Positions 44,743 through 57,261 are shown, numbered from the stretch's first letter. The stretch: 64,000 bases of DNA from Siphonodentalium dalli (GCA_032622095.1 CP136064.1:148368864-148432863), one strand, 5' to 3'. Notes: generated from the sequence alone by a model not told the origin. Numbers and translations: made by a program.

Positions 44743-45482
44743 TTATCTCCCTTTTACAATTATTTTTCAGTATTATTATTATTTTACTGGACAATTTTGC
44801 AACCACTATTACTTATAAAGAGTTGTGGGACCTCAAAATGACAAATTTCGGGGCAATCGGCTTGTGGCCATATCTCCTTTAAGACAGACAAACATTGGAG
44901 ATAGTCTATAATAAATAGTTCTAAGTGTGCGACAATTTTGTCAGTGTCGGTTCAGTATTGTGGGTCTGGGGAGGGGTGGTCAGTGGTACCAATTTTGTTT
45001 TGTCTCCGAATCAGATGAAACTTGGAATATAACATCTACCATATAAGCTGATCGCGAAACTGAAAACAGATCATAAATACATTTGAAAATGGCAGAGATT
45101 TGGAGACTTAAAGTTTGAAATTGAACCAATATGTTTGTCAATAACCAAAATGTTATTTGTCTCCGAATCAGATGAAATTTATAACACACAATCTAGGAGA
45201 GTAGGAGATCACAGAACTGAAAACAATTTAAAAATTAATTTGAACATAACGAAGTTACGGGCCTCAAAGTTCGCATTTTGGGCCGGGTTGACAATTTCCT
45301 AATCCCGTCACCCAATTTTAAGGCAGGGGTGGGGTCACTTCCAAACACTTGAGATCAACACACATGTTAAGGATAACATTTAATCACCCTACTTCATATT
45401 TTCCTTCACTAAACTGCAATTCTTTCAGCTCATGATTTTCCGTTTTCTCTAGCAAATGTAGGCACCCAAGTTCTACTGAAAA
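44743..45482 (+). repeat. Tandem repeat, about 159-bp units
   Basis: 'tttgtctccgaatcagatga' at about 44998 and 45157, with 'gaaactgaaaacaga' and 'gagacttaaagtttg' in phase. A weaker third unit precedes. The ends are unclear. No gene. Confidence 0.7.
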
Positions 45483-46235
45483 CTAGAGGTGTGACTGTCC
45501 CAATGGGACTAAGGATACCCCCCGTGTTTTTAAAATACTAAGATGTTTCACAGTAAACGTTTAGTTAAAATAATAAAATAACAGTTCCCATTGCAGGTGC
45601 ACAACCCTAATCTTAAACCTATTGACCGAAAAATGTAGGAATAAAAGCTCGGACAAAATTATGCATGTTGCGAAAATGTTCTTAAGTCGAAAAAGGGGAA
45701 TAACTCCACAAAAAAAGTCAGACAGATATCATAATCGCAGATGCACAGGTTCCCATGGTACTATATATCAGTGCCAAGATTCAAAAACATTGACCTATAA
45801 ATGTAGGAATAAAAGCTTGGACAAAATTATGCATGTTGCAAAAAAATTTCTAAGTCAAAAAAGGGGGACAACTCCACCAAAAAATGTTGGACAGACGTCA
45901 TAATCGCAGGTGCACAGGTTCCCATGCTACTAAATACCTGTGCCAAGTTTAAAAAATAATTGACATAAAAATGTAGGAATAAAAGCTCGGGAAAAATTAT
46001 ACATGTTGTGAAAAAATTCTAAGTCGAAAAAGGGGGGATAACTCCACCAAAAAAAGTCCGACAGACGTCATAATCGCAGGTTTCCATGGTGGTTGATGTC
46101 TGTGCCAAGTTTCCCAAAAATTGATCTAAAAACGACTGAGAAAAACTGCGGACAAATTTGTGTCCATGGACGGACGGACGATGGACGAACAAGCTGATTC
46201 CAGTATACCCCCCAAACTTCGTTGCGGGGGGTATA
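45483..46235. mobile_element. Non-autonomous repeat element, copy 2 (see 6418-7198)
   Basis: Same start (ctagaggtgtgactgtccc), same internal units of about 170 bp, same gacgga run and same end (aacttcgttgcggggggtat) as 6418-7198. The two copies are about 85-90% identical by eye. This shared pair of ends is the evidence that the block is a discrete element. Confidence 0.8.
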
Positions 46236-46880
46236 ATAATGGTATCATGTTGGGGCCAATGAGTTGTGTGCCTTTAATAGTCGCATGACGAATATTGTCT
46301 GCATTTTTCCCACAGAGTTATATCCCTTTATCTGAAGGAGCAGAGCATACAAATTTGACCATATTCACACCTCGATATGTCCTACTGACCACAGGAATCA
46401 AAACTTGTGTCCGTGCTTTCCCTGCAAATTTACCAGCATGTAAACACCAAACACCAGGATGAAAAACCAAGTTTTTTTTAATTTGTTTATCGCATATTCC
46501 GAATGGAAAGAGTGATTCGGAGCCAAATATACCGCTTAAGGGGCAAAATTCAAACATCGAGATACAATTTTTTTGACTATTGCATCTGATGGGTAATGTT
46601 GCAGACGCGTACATCTAGAGTGTGATTTTCTAATTTTTCAGAGGGAACGGTTTACTTGTGACAACGCTATATAACATAAATATGTATATTTAAGCAGTCT
46701 ATCACTAAACTATTTTTAGCCCCAAATCTAAACTGGCTAATGAAGGAGCAAGTTTCATGCAGGAGCACGTAGGTTGGTATACTGTAGGTATGCCTCCAAA
46801 ATATAACCGCTCTACTATAAATGCAACCTGCTCAACAGAGAGCTTGCGTCGGGTGGGTTCAGACATAGCAAATTCCACCG
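46236..46880. other. Unassigned, with one minus-strand frame
   Basis: A minus-strand frame at 46318-46614 (98 codons, preceded by the acceptor-like tcacactctag) has a protein-like feel (FHPGVWCLHAGKFAGK, then a basic stretch and Cys) but no family I recognise. It could be a terminal exon or an old mobile-element piece. Confidence 0.3.
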
Positions 46881-47640
46881 AAACTCAAATGGGGAAAATT
46901 ACTCCAACAAGACAGTCAATGACTGTGGGGTCATTCACCAGACTGCAAAGACTGATAAGACTGGGACTCTGGAGACGACAACAGTCAGAACTTTTCATAA
47001 TCACTTTAAAAGAAGTAGATATAAACAGGATATGTGGCTAGAGAGACTTGACGTATGTAGATTGGTGAACATCCACCTTGAAATTACCAACTGTACACTA
47101 CTGATCACCCCCCCTCCTCCAGCTCAACAAGTCCCCTCCCGACCGGGCTCCAGACTCCCAAGTCTTAGGTTGGAATTTCACAACCGACACAAACTTTCTC
47201 AATTGTTGGAAATTTCCAATCTCACAAGTGCCTTTTTATAAAACCATTTAGACATGTTTGAAGCCCAATTATCCATGGACCCAAAATACCATACATGTAT
47301 GTCAGATTAATCAGTCAGGTGGTTCCAAGGTAGATGTTTTAATGAATTTGGTATTTCAATGATTTTATTAGACACAAAAGTGTTAACTCCCCATAGATCC
47401 GCCATTTCTTGACAGGTTGACCTCATTTTAACAAATCTGAATCTCAGTCACTAAAGGATCCTCCATACTATTTATAAGCTAAATAGTCCAACCTCTCTTG
47501 AGAAGACATTTTAAGAATTACTATAGAGACATATAGTTATGTCCCTGGTACCACCCTATTTAACCTGGTGACCCCAGCTGAATAAATTTGAATCTCAGAC
47601 ACCAAAGAACTCTTCATACTAATACTAAATATCAGTAAAA
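46881..47640. repeat. Dispersed repeat remnants
   Basis: 46885-47030 is a relative of 41990-42130. 47395-47640 is another unit of the 'gacctcattttaacaaatctg' family. Plus-strand frames here are chance. Confidence 0.6.
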
Positions 47641-48230
47641 TAGACCTGCTTTAGGAACAGCATTTTGTTTTGATTTTATTTTATTGACACGAATGGGACA
47701 TGAGTGCTGAGCAGTTGTTAACACCTGTCTCTCAGCTAACATCTCATTATGACTATGTTATTAACTCTCTCAATCTGGAGCTAATACAGGGTATCCACTA
47801 CTACGGCAGGCTGGCCGTCAAGCGGCCTCATTCCCCTCCCCAACAATGACCCGACGAGCTCAATCCCCTTTTCCCAGGAATGGAGCCACCGACACTGGAC
47901 GATTAACAGGTGCACTTGATGCCTAAATGATTCGTAATCAGTTGCACGGGCCACCCATGAACAGTTGTCTACACAGTCCTCTATCGTAATGCTTTGTTGG
48001 CACAAGTCATAGACAAACCAGTCGTCACATCAAAGGGGCCGTTGCCGACAAAGAAAACTGTCCACACTCAGTTCCCGTGATGTCACGGCTCATGTTATAT
48101 TGAAGTATTATTTGAATACTTTCAAAATCTGGGAGCAGTTCGTTTAAACAAAATTAATTATGAGTCACAAAGACGGATTATACAAAAGAAAATTGCGACG
48201 GAACAATGTCTAGGGATCCGCTAGAATAAC
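47641..48230. other. GC-richer unassigned stretch
   Basis: 47780-48060 has a higher GC content than its surroundings and a minus-strand frame (47781-48005), but no recognisable motif. Confidence 0.3.
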
Positions 48231-48260
48231 TTCCTTTTATACCACTGGGAACCTGGAAAA

Positions 48261-48614
48261 TTGCCTACCGACAATGCGCCAAACTCTATGAACGTAGTTT
48301 CTGATGTAATAGATGATCAGCAAGGTATTACTTCGAATTCGACTGGAGCGAACATAGTTTCTGATATGGTAGATGATCGCCAAGGTATTGACTCGACATC
48401 CACTCAAGGTGGTTCGTCTGTCTCATCACGTCGAAAATGGATGGAGATATTCCCGTGGGCAACTTACAGTATCGAGAAAGGGGGTTGGATATGCTCACTA
48501 TGCTCCCGATGGCACATTTCTCTACCCCGCATGCAACAAAGCGGCCTGTCCTGGGTGGACACAGGGGTTCGGCAGTGTAGCGAGGGGATGTACAAAATGC
48601 GGTTCGCATTCTGA
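48261..48614 (+). CDS. Unassigned frame with zinc-binding N-terminal-like motif
   Basis: 117 codons. The first half has two 20-residue repeats (NVVSDVIDDQQGI and NIVSDMVDDRQGI) that differ mostly at conservative positions, followed by a Ser-rich linker, then WMEIFPWATY and WICSLC. An aromatic W-x-x-x-FPW segment followed by C-x-x-C resembles the N-terminal zinc region of some domesticated hAT-type proteins (ZMYM/DUF-type), but the second zinc pair is not clear in this frame and the frame ends at 48614. A second overlapping frame (48373-48630) contains several Cys. Possible single exon or relic of a transposon gene; low certainty. Confidence 0.33.
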   Translation: MPTDNAPNSMNVVSDVIDDQQGITSNSTGANIVSDMVDDRQGIDSTSTQGGSSVSSRRKWMEIFPWATYSIEKGGWICSLCSRWHISLPRMQQSGLSWVDTGVRQCSEGMYKMRFAF

Positions 48615-49433
48615 TACCCTTGACCTTTGATATGGTTTGCAGCTGAACAGCAATGATGGAAATACTAAATTAATAACTAATTAACTTGATGTCAAAGAAA
48701 CATGCGCTGTTTCAATTTACTTCATGCAAGTAGCTTCAATGTTCTTACTTCATGTCTTAGGTGCAAGGAAATGGCTACTTTTCACTGACAAACATCAAAA
48801 TTTTCTCCCGACAGAGCGAACCATGGTGTTTTGCTTGGGAATGAGGTGGAATGGAGTGTTTTGGTGTGTCTAAGAAAAAATCAAGGTTTAAAATGAAAAA
48901 AAAAGCAAGGATTTCAATTTCAAAATATTTATAAAAAAAATAATTAAGAGCTCTGTCCCTAGCTCGGCCCCTATTTGACGCAGTGACCCCATTTCAACAA
49001 ATCTGAAAACCAGTCACCCAAGGACCCTCCATACCAAATATTAGCTAAATCGCCCAATGGTTCTTGATACGAAGTCATTCTAAGAATTACTATGGAGGAA
49101 TAGAGTTATGGCACTGGTTTCGCAACTAATTGACCTGGTGACCTCAAATCTGAATGTGAGTCACCTAGGGAACATTCCCACCAAATATGAACCAATTCGG
49201 TCTTATAGATCAGGAGAAGAAGACGATTCTTGATGGATGGACAGATGGACGGATGGACGAGGAGTATTGACTATAGCTCCACCGGAGACTATGTCTCAGG
49301 TGAGCTAAAAAGCTATAAAAGTGTAGAAGGATTCATATTCTTATTATCTTAACATTTCTAAGGGAATTATTCATTGATGAGTATTTAGTATAGAAAGGGT
49401 TAAATAAAAAGCATATCTTGAAAATGCACGCCC
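48615..49433 (+). repeat. Dispersed repeat family (48950-49310) and unassigned flank
   Basis: 48950-49310 is a clear unit: ggcccctatttgacgcagtg, aaccagtcacccaaggaccc, atagagttatggcactgg, ending in gatggacagatggacgga and actatagctccaccggag. 48615-48950 is unassigned. Confidence 0.75.
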
Positions 49434-49497
49434 ATAATATAGTCCCATTGTTCACAATATAGTCCCATTGTTCATAATATAGTCCCATTGTTCAGAC
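49434..49497. repeat. Tandem repeat, 3 copies of 22 bp
   Basis: 'ataatatagtcccattgttc' three times in a row with one or two substitutions. Confidence 0.92.
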
Positions 49498-50227
49498 AAA
49501 TTTGATTCAATATTATTATTTATATTATCAAGATTGAGAACAAACCTGAGCAACATCAGCAATAGAGCTCAAATCAATGTGCCTTTGCATCAGATCTGAT
49601 TATGAAATTTCATGATTATCTAAACTGACCATAGATATTTGGTTGAACTAGTTTCTTAACATTTCCCACTAATGAATATGAATCCTTCTGCACTTGTATT
49701 ATCTTTCCGTCTGCTCTTATTACCTGAACATCCAGCCATCCATCCAAATGAATACTAGACCATTCCAATGCATTCTTTTATAGTTGAATGGGAAAATCCA
49801 TTCAGTAGATAGAGATAACTGTTACATGACAAACAGTGGAGAAGTTAGTTATACCGGTGATTTTGGGAGGCAACAAACTGTGACTCGCTAAGATTTCAAG
49901 TAATATTGATTGATGTATGCATCCTTATTGTAAGGTTGCTTGCTTTCTATCTCGTTGAAATCGACCCTCTATATTTATAAATACAGCTTCTGATGACCTG
50001 ATTGGAGATTGATCAAGACTGCAGGGGTTTAAAAACTGATTTGAATATACTTCCCTCCTGGAGTTTGCTATAAAATTCCCTATCAAGTACAGGTTATTAC
50101 AATGGAAATTAAAATTGCTTTGAATGATGCTACACTAATCCAGTCAGTAAACTTGATGATCTTAACCCTTTGATGACAAAATACCCATTGAAGAGTAGTT
50201 CTCTGGGAAATGTTCAGATACAAATTC
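49498..50227 (-). other. Possible degenerate paralogue of parts of the 17-20 kb region
   Basis: On the minus strand, 50160-50215 resembles 17620-17665 (agtagttctc..gg.aatgttcagata) and 49680-49820 resembles 20230-20400. Order differs from the first region, so this is not a simple block duplication. No open frame longer than a few dozen codons. Confidence 0.35.
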
Positions 50228-50833
50228 AATGAAAGTGTCAATGGCACTGTAGCTCAACTTGGGAAGGAGTTAATTTTTTGCTGAGCAATGAATAGAATGA
50301 TAAAGAAGAATGAAAGTAAACTAGAGGTCACCCCGGAAATCCACATGAAGTTTGGATGAGGCACATGGTCACTGAGGATTTAGTCATACAAAGAGTAAAT
50401 TCCAAGATGGAAGCTGGCAGGCAAATAGGAGGCTCCCATCTAGAGGTCACCTGAAGATCCATATGAAGTCTGGTGATGATCGGATGAGGGATGTCGTTTG
50501 TAGGGTGCGCAAAGGATTTAGTCATAAAATGAGTAAATTCCAAGATGGCTGCTGGCAGCCACATTTTTTCAACGAATTTTGTTTAAAATAGGAGGTTCCC
50601 ATCTAGAGGTCACCCCAAATATCCATTTGAAGTTTGGTGATCATCAGATGAGGAATGTGGTTTGTAGGGTGTGCCAAAGGATTTAGTCACACAAAGAGTA
50701 AATTCCAAAATGGCCACTGGTGGCCATGTTTTTCAACAAATTTTGATCAAAATATGAGGCTCCCATCTAGAGGTCACCTAGATGATCCATATGAAGTTTG
50801 GTAATGATCGGATAAGGGATGTGGTCTACAGGG
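50228..50833 (+). mobile_element. HINE-like element, variant type, 5' part
   Basis: Starts aatgaaagtgtcaatggcac and runs through about three and a half monomers of the 'gctcccatctagaggtcacc' type, until a hAT element interrupts at 50834. It resumes at 57262. The intact sequence would read through '..ggtttgtagggtgtgcc..' as in neighbouring monomers. Confidence 0.8.
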
Positions 50834-51325
50834 TAGGGCTGCACGGTATTTCGATAATATACTGTTTATTCGATATCATTTTGAATACCGATAGAAACCG
50901 AATAGATTTTTGGATTATTCGATATATCGAGTAACTCGGTTTCCATTTCAAGGTATCGAATAAAGATTTAGAAAAAGTAAAATTGTCGTATGTATCATTG
51001 GAAATCAATGTGGCTTGTAACGAAACTCACAAAAGGAAATAAAATGTTATGGGATATAATCCGTGTAGAGCTATATAATGGGATATTTAGTTTCGTATTT
51101 GTGTACCTAATTAAGGGAGTATGCTATGGGGTTTAATTCACAGCTTGCGACAGTCAGTCGCGGCGTCGCTATTGCATATGATCCCGGGAATAAAACAAAG
51201 GGTGCCCTTTAGTCTGCATTCAAAGGCTGGTGTTAACTGACTTACTGGTTTGAAATTACATACGTCGCACCTCATGTGCATATAAGCTTCACACACCGGA
51301 GTAAAGCTTAAATCAACACAATACA

Positions 51326-52130
51326 ATGGCGATGTTGAGTATGATAGCACTATGTGGGAGTGACAGTGAAAAAAAATTGTGTCAAGCTAATAGGTTCGCT
51401 ATAATACCTTGTGAAAACATAATTAACATTGGTATATATCTACACGAAGGCTGTCTGATGATTCAATTGAAAATGGATCTTGTGGCGAAAGTTAACAATA
51501 AGTCATTGGTTTGGACGCATTTCGGGTTTGAAAAGGGTGAGAATTCTAAACCGAAAGATGAAACTCAAGCTGTTAGTCGTTTGTGTGAGAAGACTTATCA
51601 ATCAAAACATCCAATTTGATGGTTCACCTGAAGTATCGCCATCCTAGGGAATTTATGAAACTACAGACACCCAAAAAGAGAAAACATGACAATGAAACAC
51701 ATGATTCTCCATTGAAACAACAGCCGAAACAACAGACATTAGAATCAAACATCGAATGAACAGTTGTATATGACAAACTCTCAATGATGGGCAAGGTATA
51801 CTGAATCTGTGACAAATTACCTCGCTGGAGATATGGTTCCGATGTACACTCTTGACAAAACCTACTTTCGTGACATGTGTACACTCTTGACCAGGGAGGA
51901 ATTACTTCAGTGATAAAGCAATTCCGAAATTGTATAACAGTGTCCGTGAAAGAGTTACAGAAGACATGCAAAAGTGAAATGTATTCTTGTTGGTATGATG
52001 TTGTTATAGTGTGGGAGCAAGTGTTCAAAAACTGGTTCCTTGTGTACTTTTTTAGTAGAAGCATGACATGTATATTTTCAACATCGGGATGGTTTGTGCT
52101 AAATAATTGGACTCTATTCCAATTTTATAA
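51326..52130 (+). pseudogene. hAT (ZBED-type) transposase, N-terminal part, inactivated
   Basis: A BED-type zinc finger is recognisable at 51490-51650: NNKSLVWTHFGFEK, then SRLCEK, then after a frameshift NLMVHLKYRHP, giving W..F plus C-x-x-C and H-x4-H spacing. The first Cys is replaced by Ser (codon 51575-51577), and a stop (51617-51619) plus a frameshift interrupt the finger. Downstream in other frames are VTNYLAGDMVPMY and LYNSVRERVTEDM, matching the usual 'loss/D..P' and 'Y..VRE' segments that precede the catalytic core. The catalytic DDE and the C-terminal dimerisation domain were not found. Confidence 0.72.
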
Positions 52131-52639
52131 TGTCACGTGACCTCCAAATCCAAGATGGCTGCCATCACAAGCAAAAATCAGGATATTTTCGCCCATGTTT
52201 TTGAGAAAATCTACCTTAAATAGCCGCGATATGTCCCCAAATCGCCATATTTTTTATCCCCAGTAGGACATTCCTCGTGAGCGGGGTGGGTGCGAAACCC
52301 TGGGAGGGAGCTCAGCATTCAGTGGGCAAGATACTTCTAGGAGATATATATTTTACTTATTTAGGAAAATATTGTATCTCCGTCAAAGGTATCTTGCCCA
52401 CTGATCTATATGGTAAAGCATAGAATTTTCTAACAGGTGGAGGAAACAAAAACACCGCTATGCATCTGAATCAAAGAACTGGATTGACCTGATAACCTAC
52501 AATATATACATATACATGCAGAGACATATAGATATATATGTATATACATATATATATATATACACACATGCACAATAGGACCATAAGCCAATGTAATATT
52601 CCATCCTAAAACTAATACCTGTCAGCAAGCTCAAACGAA
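52131..52639. other. hAT interior, unassigned
   Basis: Includes a stretch of AT dinucleotide microsatellite (52520-52565) and 'atccaagatggctgcc' at 52147, a phrase shared with the HINE-like monomers. Coding remnants not identified. Confidence 0.4.
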
Positions 52640-55600
52640 CAATAAGTGGCCACTTAAGAGTTTAAGACCCCTGCAAGTAAAGTAAATAGCTTCAGAAGAC
52701 ATGGAGATGGATACGACATTCGCATCGGAACTTAGGGCTAATAATGTATCAGCCGAGTACTTGCCGGGAAAGGTACGGGTAACACCCCCCCCCCCCCCCC
52801 CCCTAAGGAAATGGAAATAGAAAAATACCCGTTGACAAGAAATCCCCAGCCGGGTATTATAAACCCAGGAATGGCTAAATACTAATACCGCCCCTAACAG
52901 GCTAACCCAGGCAGCAAAAGCCGCAAGTAATAACGAAGACCCCCCTTAAAAACAATAGAACCAACCCCCGAACCAAATCTTGAGTGGGTTGGGCCGTGTC
53001 CCAGTACACGATGAGAGCCCGATGAAAAACCAGCTGCAAGCTCCCAAGAAAGGGCCCGACACCAACTACTTGGAGACACGCCATTGTCGATAAGGAGGAG
53101 GTATCATTGACCAATAGTCTGACCGGGAAGCGAATGGGTATTACACAGACATACGTTGCAAGGCTCAGGCCGTATGAAGAACAGGGCTCATAATTGGAGT
53201 TTCACAGCAGAAAACTTAGTTTGAAGCCTGGAGTTCGAGATATGACCGACTAAGATGCAATAAGCCATGTCATTTTCCCCGATGACATTCCCAAATGTGG
53301 AAATGCCCACCAACACAGTTAAACCCAACTGACCAATCACAGGCTACTGAATCCATGACAGAAAGGCAGCCAGGAACCGAAATTCCAATGTCGTTAAGGT
53401 GGAAATCCACAAAAAAAAAAATTGGACTAACAATGCATCAGGATTGTGGCACAAGCCCAAAACCAGCAGAAACCGACGGCAGGTATGTAATGAAAAGCAG
53501 ACCAAGGGCCACCGCGCCCCAACTGTTCGAGCTCTGCTAACTGGTCCCCGACGAGTCGATGGCGCAAGATATCCCTTCTGGTAAGGATGGGGTGCCCCTC
53601 CAATGGGACCCTGTTCCGGAGACAACCATCGCCCGAAGTGCGAATCGAGAGGGCGGATCATATGATCTGGCATCCGACACCCAATGCTAATGAATCTCGC
53701 ACGAGGAGAAGCATCTGGCAAGAATTTTCATCCAGCTTTATGAAGTGTGCCCAACACGATTCATATGCTGCCCCACAGGTGCAACATTATCCTGCATTGG
53801 CAATCGCTGAGGTCAGCAAAGGACCTGGCTTAGTATGTTAAATGAGCACTAGGCGAATCAAGCACTATCAGGGAAAACAAAACCATTATGTACCGACAAC
53901 CAAGCCCATAAGAAGAATGACGTATTAGACGCAAAGGCCGATATCACAGAAGCCATTTCGTTCTTCTTTTCCACGCTGCTAATACGCCGTGTTGCCCATT
54001 AAGCCCGAGTGGGGTGCTGAACTAGACCTCATGTCAACAGTGTTCTGAAATTGAGCATATGTCGAACCATGGATAATGGACTCATCTATGTATGACTGGA
54101 CAACAAAAGTGAAATCCATGTTGAGTTAGCACTGAAAGCAACCTGAAGACAAAATATATGTCATTCGTATCTATTACGGAAACACAGCGAGGTCGGAGAT
54201 AAAGCATGTATGCTTGTTTATCTCTGATTCTTGCGTCCCAAATCGAGATGTAAATATTTACCCTATCGAACACCCGAACCAGTCCAGAACATGTCTTAAA
54301 AGTCAGGAAAATGAAAGGGCGAGAGTCATATACTAATCTAGTGATATGAATGACTATAGACATTCTCCAGCAAAGCCCGTGACCATGAAAGAGCTGGATG
54401 GAACATGGAAAGAAGCAACAACTTATAAAGCAAGAAGTTGAAAACATCCCAACCCGAGAACAGTAAAATGGTTGAATACCTCTCAGGATGGTCGAACCCA
54501 GGTCGCCAAGTGTGCAGTCCGATGGCATAACCACCCAGCTCTGACAACGTTAGGCAGGGTACAAATTGACCGGCATCACAGGGCAAGTTGCTACCCAAAT
54601 GCTAACAAAAGCCATGCAACCTGGATCCTATTTCCTCATTTGACTGTCCCAGGGTATGCCAACAGTCGTCCCGTAGTATCCGACTTGGAGTCCCTGTCGA
54701 TAGTCCAGAAAGCCCACCAAATGCGGCCAATGGGTACGATGGGTAGCCCAACCCGCGACCTGTTTGGTGGGACTATCATCCTGAGTGCTAATTACGCCAA
54801 TGAAGGGAACACTATACATCGACAAGTGACAGTGTCCTGGTCGTAAAGGTTTCTATCTCTTCCTTGGAACCCTCGAAACAAGGGAAAGCACTCTGATGTT
54901 CTGTTAAATTGTAAATGATTGTAGAACAATGCTATCAAATCATGTCAATCTGAGGTTATTTGCTAATCAAAATTCGACATTAATTTTCTTCCTGCGCTTG
55001 GCTGCATCAGAGAACACTGAACAACTAACTGAGCTCCCTCGTAAGCGCATGTAAAGGTGACCCGAAAGGAATGTCAAAAGCCCTTTCACCTCGTGCTGGA
55101 GCGACTGCTCGATCTGATCCTGATCTCCATCCGTCGATGGGGTGTTAACAGCACAATACACCACGACAAGCTTCATTTCTAATTGCATGTGAGGTCTGGT
55201 CATTGGGGACCCCGGAGGAATGTCCAGAGCCTGTACATCTCGGGGTGGAGCAGCAGCAGGACCGATCCCAATATCCAACCGACCGAACTGGCGATGGGAG
55301 GTTAGTAGGTACCAGTTCCCAAGCAAGCTTCCTGCTATAATGGCGTCAGGGAATAAGATCTTGTGAACTGTGATCCCATTCCAAGCCCAGCTGGGGCAGA
55401 AGGCATGGAGGATAAACTTTCAGGTGCCAAATAATTGCGTAAATGTAATAATTTGAGAAAAAGTCTCCTAATTTGAATTGAGACAAAGTAAAATGGCCAT
55501 TCGACTAGTAATTTTAGCCCAAATTTCCACACACTATGATCATAAGGCACCGGAGAGCATGGTCAGGGACCACTGAGGGTGTATCCCCCAGCCGCGCTGT

Positions 55601-56350
55601 CCCCGAGATGACGACTTGTAGCGATGGACGGCGTGTGTTTTAGTAGAGCTCAGTGGTCACAGCCGTCCGGGGCACGTCAACAGCCAACGGTCGACCCGCA
55701 GAAGCAGATTGACGTCCCGTTCGATAGACAGGGAGCGCACCAATGTGACTAATGGGTTCAATGGGTAGCCCCAACCCGCGCCCTGTTTGGTGTGACTATC
55801 GCCCTGAGTGCTAATTACGCCAATTAGAGGAACACGATATATCGGCAAGTCAGAGAAGGATACAGGGATGTTTTGATACCTGTTACAGGTTTGGGTGCCC
55901 AAACTATAGAGACCCAAATGTCCCCAAATTCCATGTAGATAGTATTTATTCCAGTTGGATCTTCCATATTTTCAAGGAATTTTTCTACAATTCAACAAAA
56001 TGTCCTAGTAATGCAAATCATCAGCCCGCAGATGATATATAGTCTATAATATGGAGCCTTTATTTGCACAATCAAGTATCCAGTACTGAATATTTTAACA
56101 TCCAAATTTATATGGGCACATACTCAAAGACAGAACAGGTGTCCCCAAACAAAAAATCCGAGTTTGTCCGTGTCCTAGGGGAAGCAACTCGTGTGAGCTA
56201 CGGGTTCGATGGGTAGCCCCAACCCGCGTCCTGTGTGGTGTGATTATCGCTCCGAGTGCTAATTACGCCAATTAGAGGAACCCTATATATCGACTTTCGT
56301 TCTCTATTCTTGGGACCTCGAAACGAGGGAAGCGACTTCAAGGGGAGCTA
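52640..56350. repeat. Unidentified GC-richer block inside the hAT element
   Basis: Visibly richer in GC than the surroundings, with a 19-C run at 52785-52803. Contains three copies of a block of about 95 bp ('gatgggtagccccaacccgc', 'gtgctaattacgccaattag', 'gaacactatatatcg') at 54730-54826, 55755-55848 and 56204-56295; the first two share a longer upstream region (tcgatag.cag..agc.cacca). Open frames on both strands (53344-53721 minus, 54472-54846 plus, 54967-55326 minus) give no recognisable protein. Probably a separate insertion, but its ends could not be set. Confidence 0.55.
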
Positions 56351-57261
56351 CGGGGAAGGCGATTCATGAACCTGGTCTTACCTCGATTAGCAGTCCTGTG
56401 AAAGTAATTAATGCGATTGCGAACAATCACAAATACACCTGTTGTGTTATGTTACCATGTGGCAACCAAGGCAGTAACGGCCCCATTGTTAATCATCCAG
56501 GGTGAAAAAGGTTCAAATTGACATTCAGGATTTTACAATCCTATCAGCCTATTTCACAAGCGTTTAAACACTGCTTTTTCCGTCAGTTGTACACCAGACG
56601 ATGATTGTCAACGTATAAAGAAAGCCGTCAAACGAAAAAATGAACTCGAAAGTAAGTCACCTAATTTTGTGATACCTTTAACCACCGTCAACGCACGTGG
56701 TAACTTAAATAACACGTCACCTGTATGCCATAGATTTGTTATAAAGAAAACGATCAGCGTCTTTAGTCATATCCAATGGTGCCTCGAATGTTCTGCCTTT
56801 AATAGGCCAGAAACGCTGGATTTGTCTGCATAGACAACGGATATTAAATCATTGACCGATTAAAATTATGGAAGACAAAGTCGGTTAAAACGAAACGAGT
56901 CATCCGATTCCGATATTATATTCGGAACAAACCGTCGTAATCTTTATGTGAATTGTTACATAATTTTCAACTATTAGCAAAGAAATAATGTTGTTTGTAT
57001 AAAACAAAAACAAAACTGTTTTTGCTATACAAACTGCAACTTAGATTCGTATTCTTTGTGAGAGATTCTTTTTGCACCCGTCCCTGGTGAGGAGGGAAAA
57101 AATGTAATGTAAAGTTTTTGTTCGTAGCTACGAAGGATAACTCTACGTTTAGAAAATACTCAGATATTCTGACTTGGATGATTTATTCGGTATTTAGTCA
57201 TACCGCGGTTAGTTAAAATATAATGTATTCGATATATTTTTTTCATAACCGTGCAGCCAAA
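56351..57261. other. hAT interior, right part, unassigned
   Basis: AT-rich, no long frame. Contains a good acceptor-like tract before 56592 but no coding match. The right terminal inverted repeat is at 57249-57261. Confidence 0.4.

Larger units (their letters stand above)
50834..57261 (+). mobile_element. hAT transposon, 6.4 kb, with broken transposase
   Basis: Starts TAGGGCTGCACGG and ends CCGTGCAGCCAAA (11 of 13 inverted matches), flanked by a perfect 8-bp duplication ctacaggg at 50826-50833 and 57262-57269. The sequence outside is one continuous HINE-like monomer, which confirms the borders. The left subterminal region (50840-50960) and the right one (57175-57245) share ttcgata/tatcgaa motifs. 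The transposase pseudogene is at 51326-52130. Most of the remaining length (about 52640-56350) is a foreign block. Confidence 0.85.

Noticed and set aside
51624-52064. 146-codon minus-strand frame
   Set aside because: Antisense of the hAT transposase pseudogene; no motif of its own.
52894-53114. Two overlapping minus-strand frames in the GC-richer block
   Set aside because: Overlapping in different frames, no recognisable domain; open because of higher GC.
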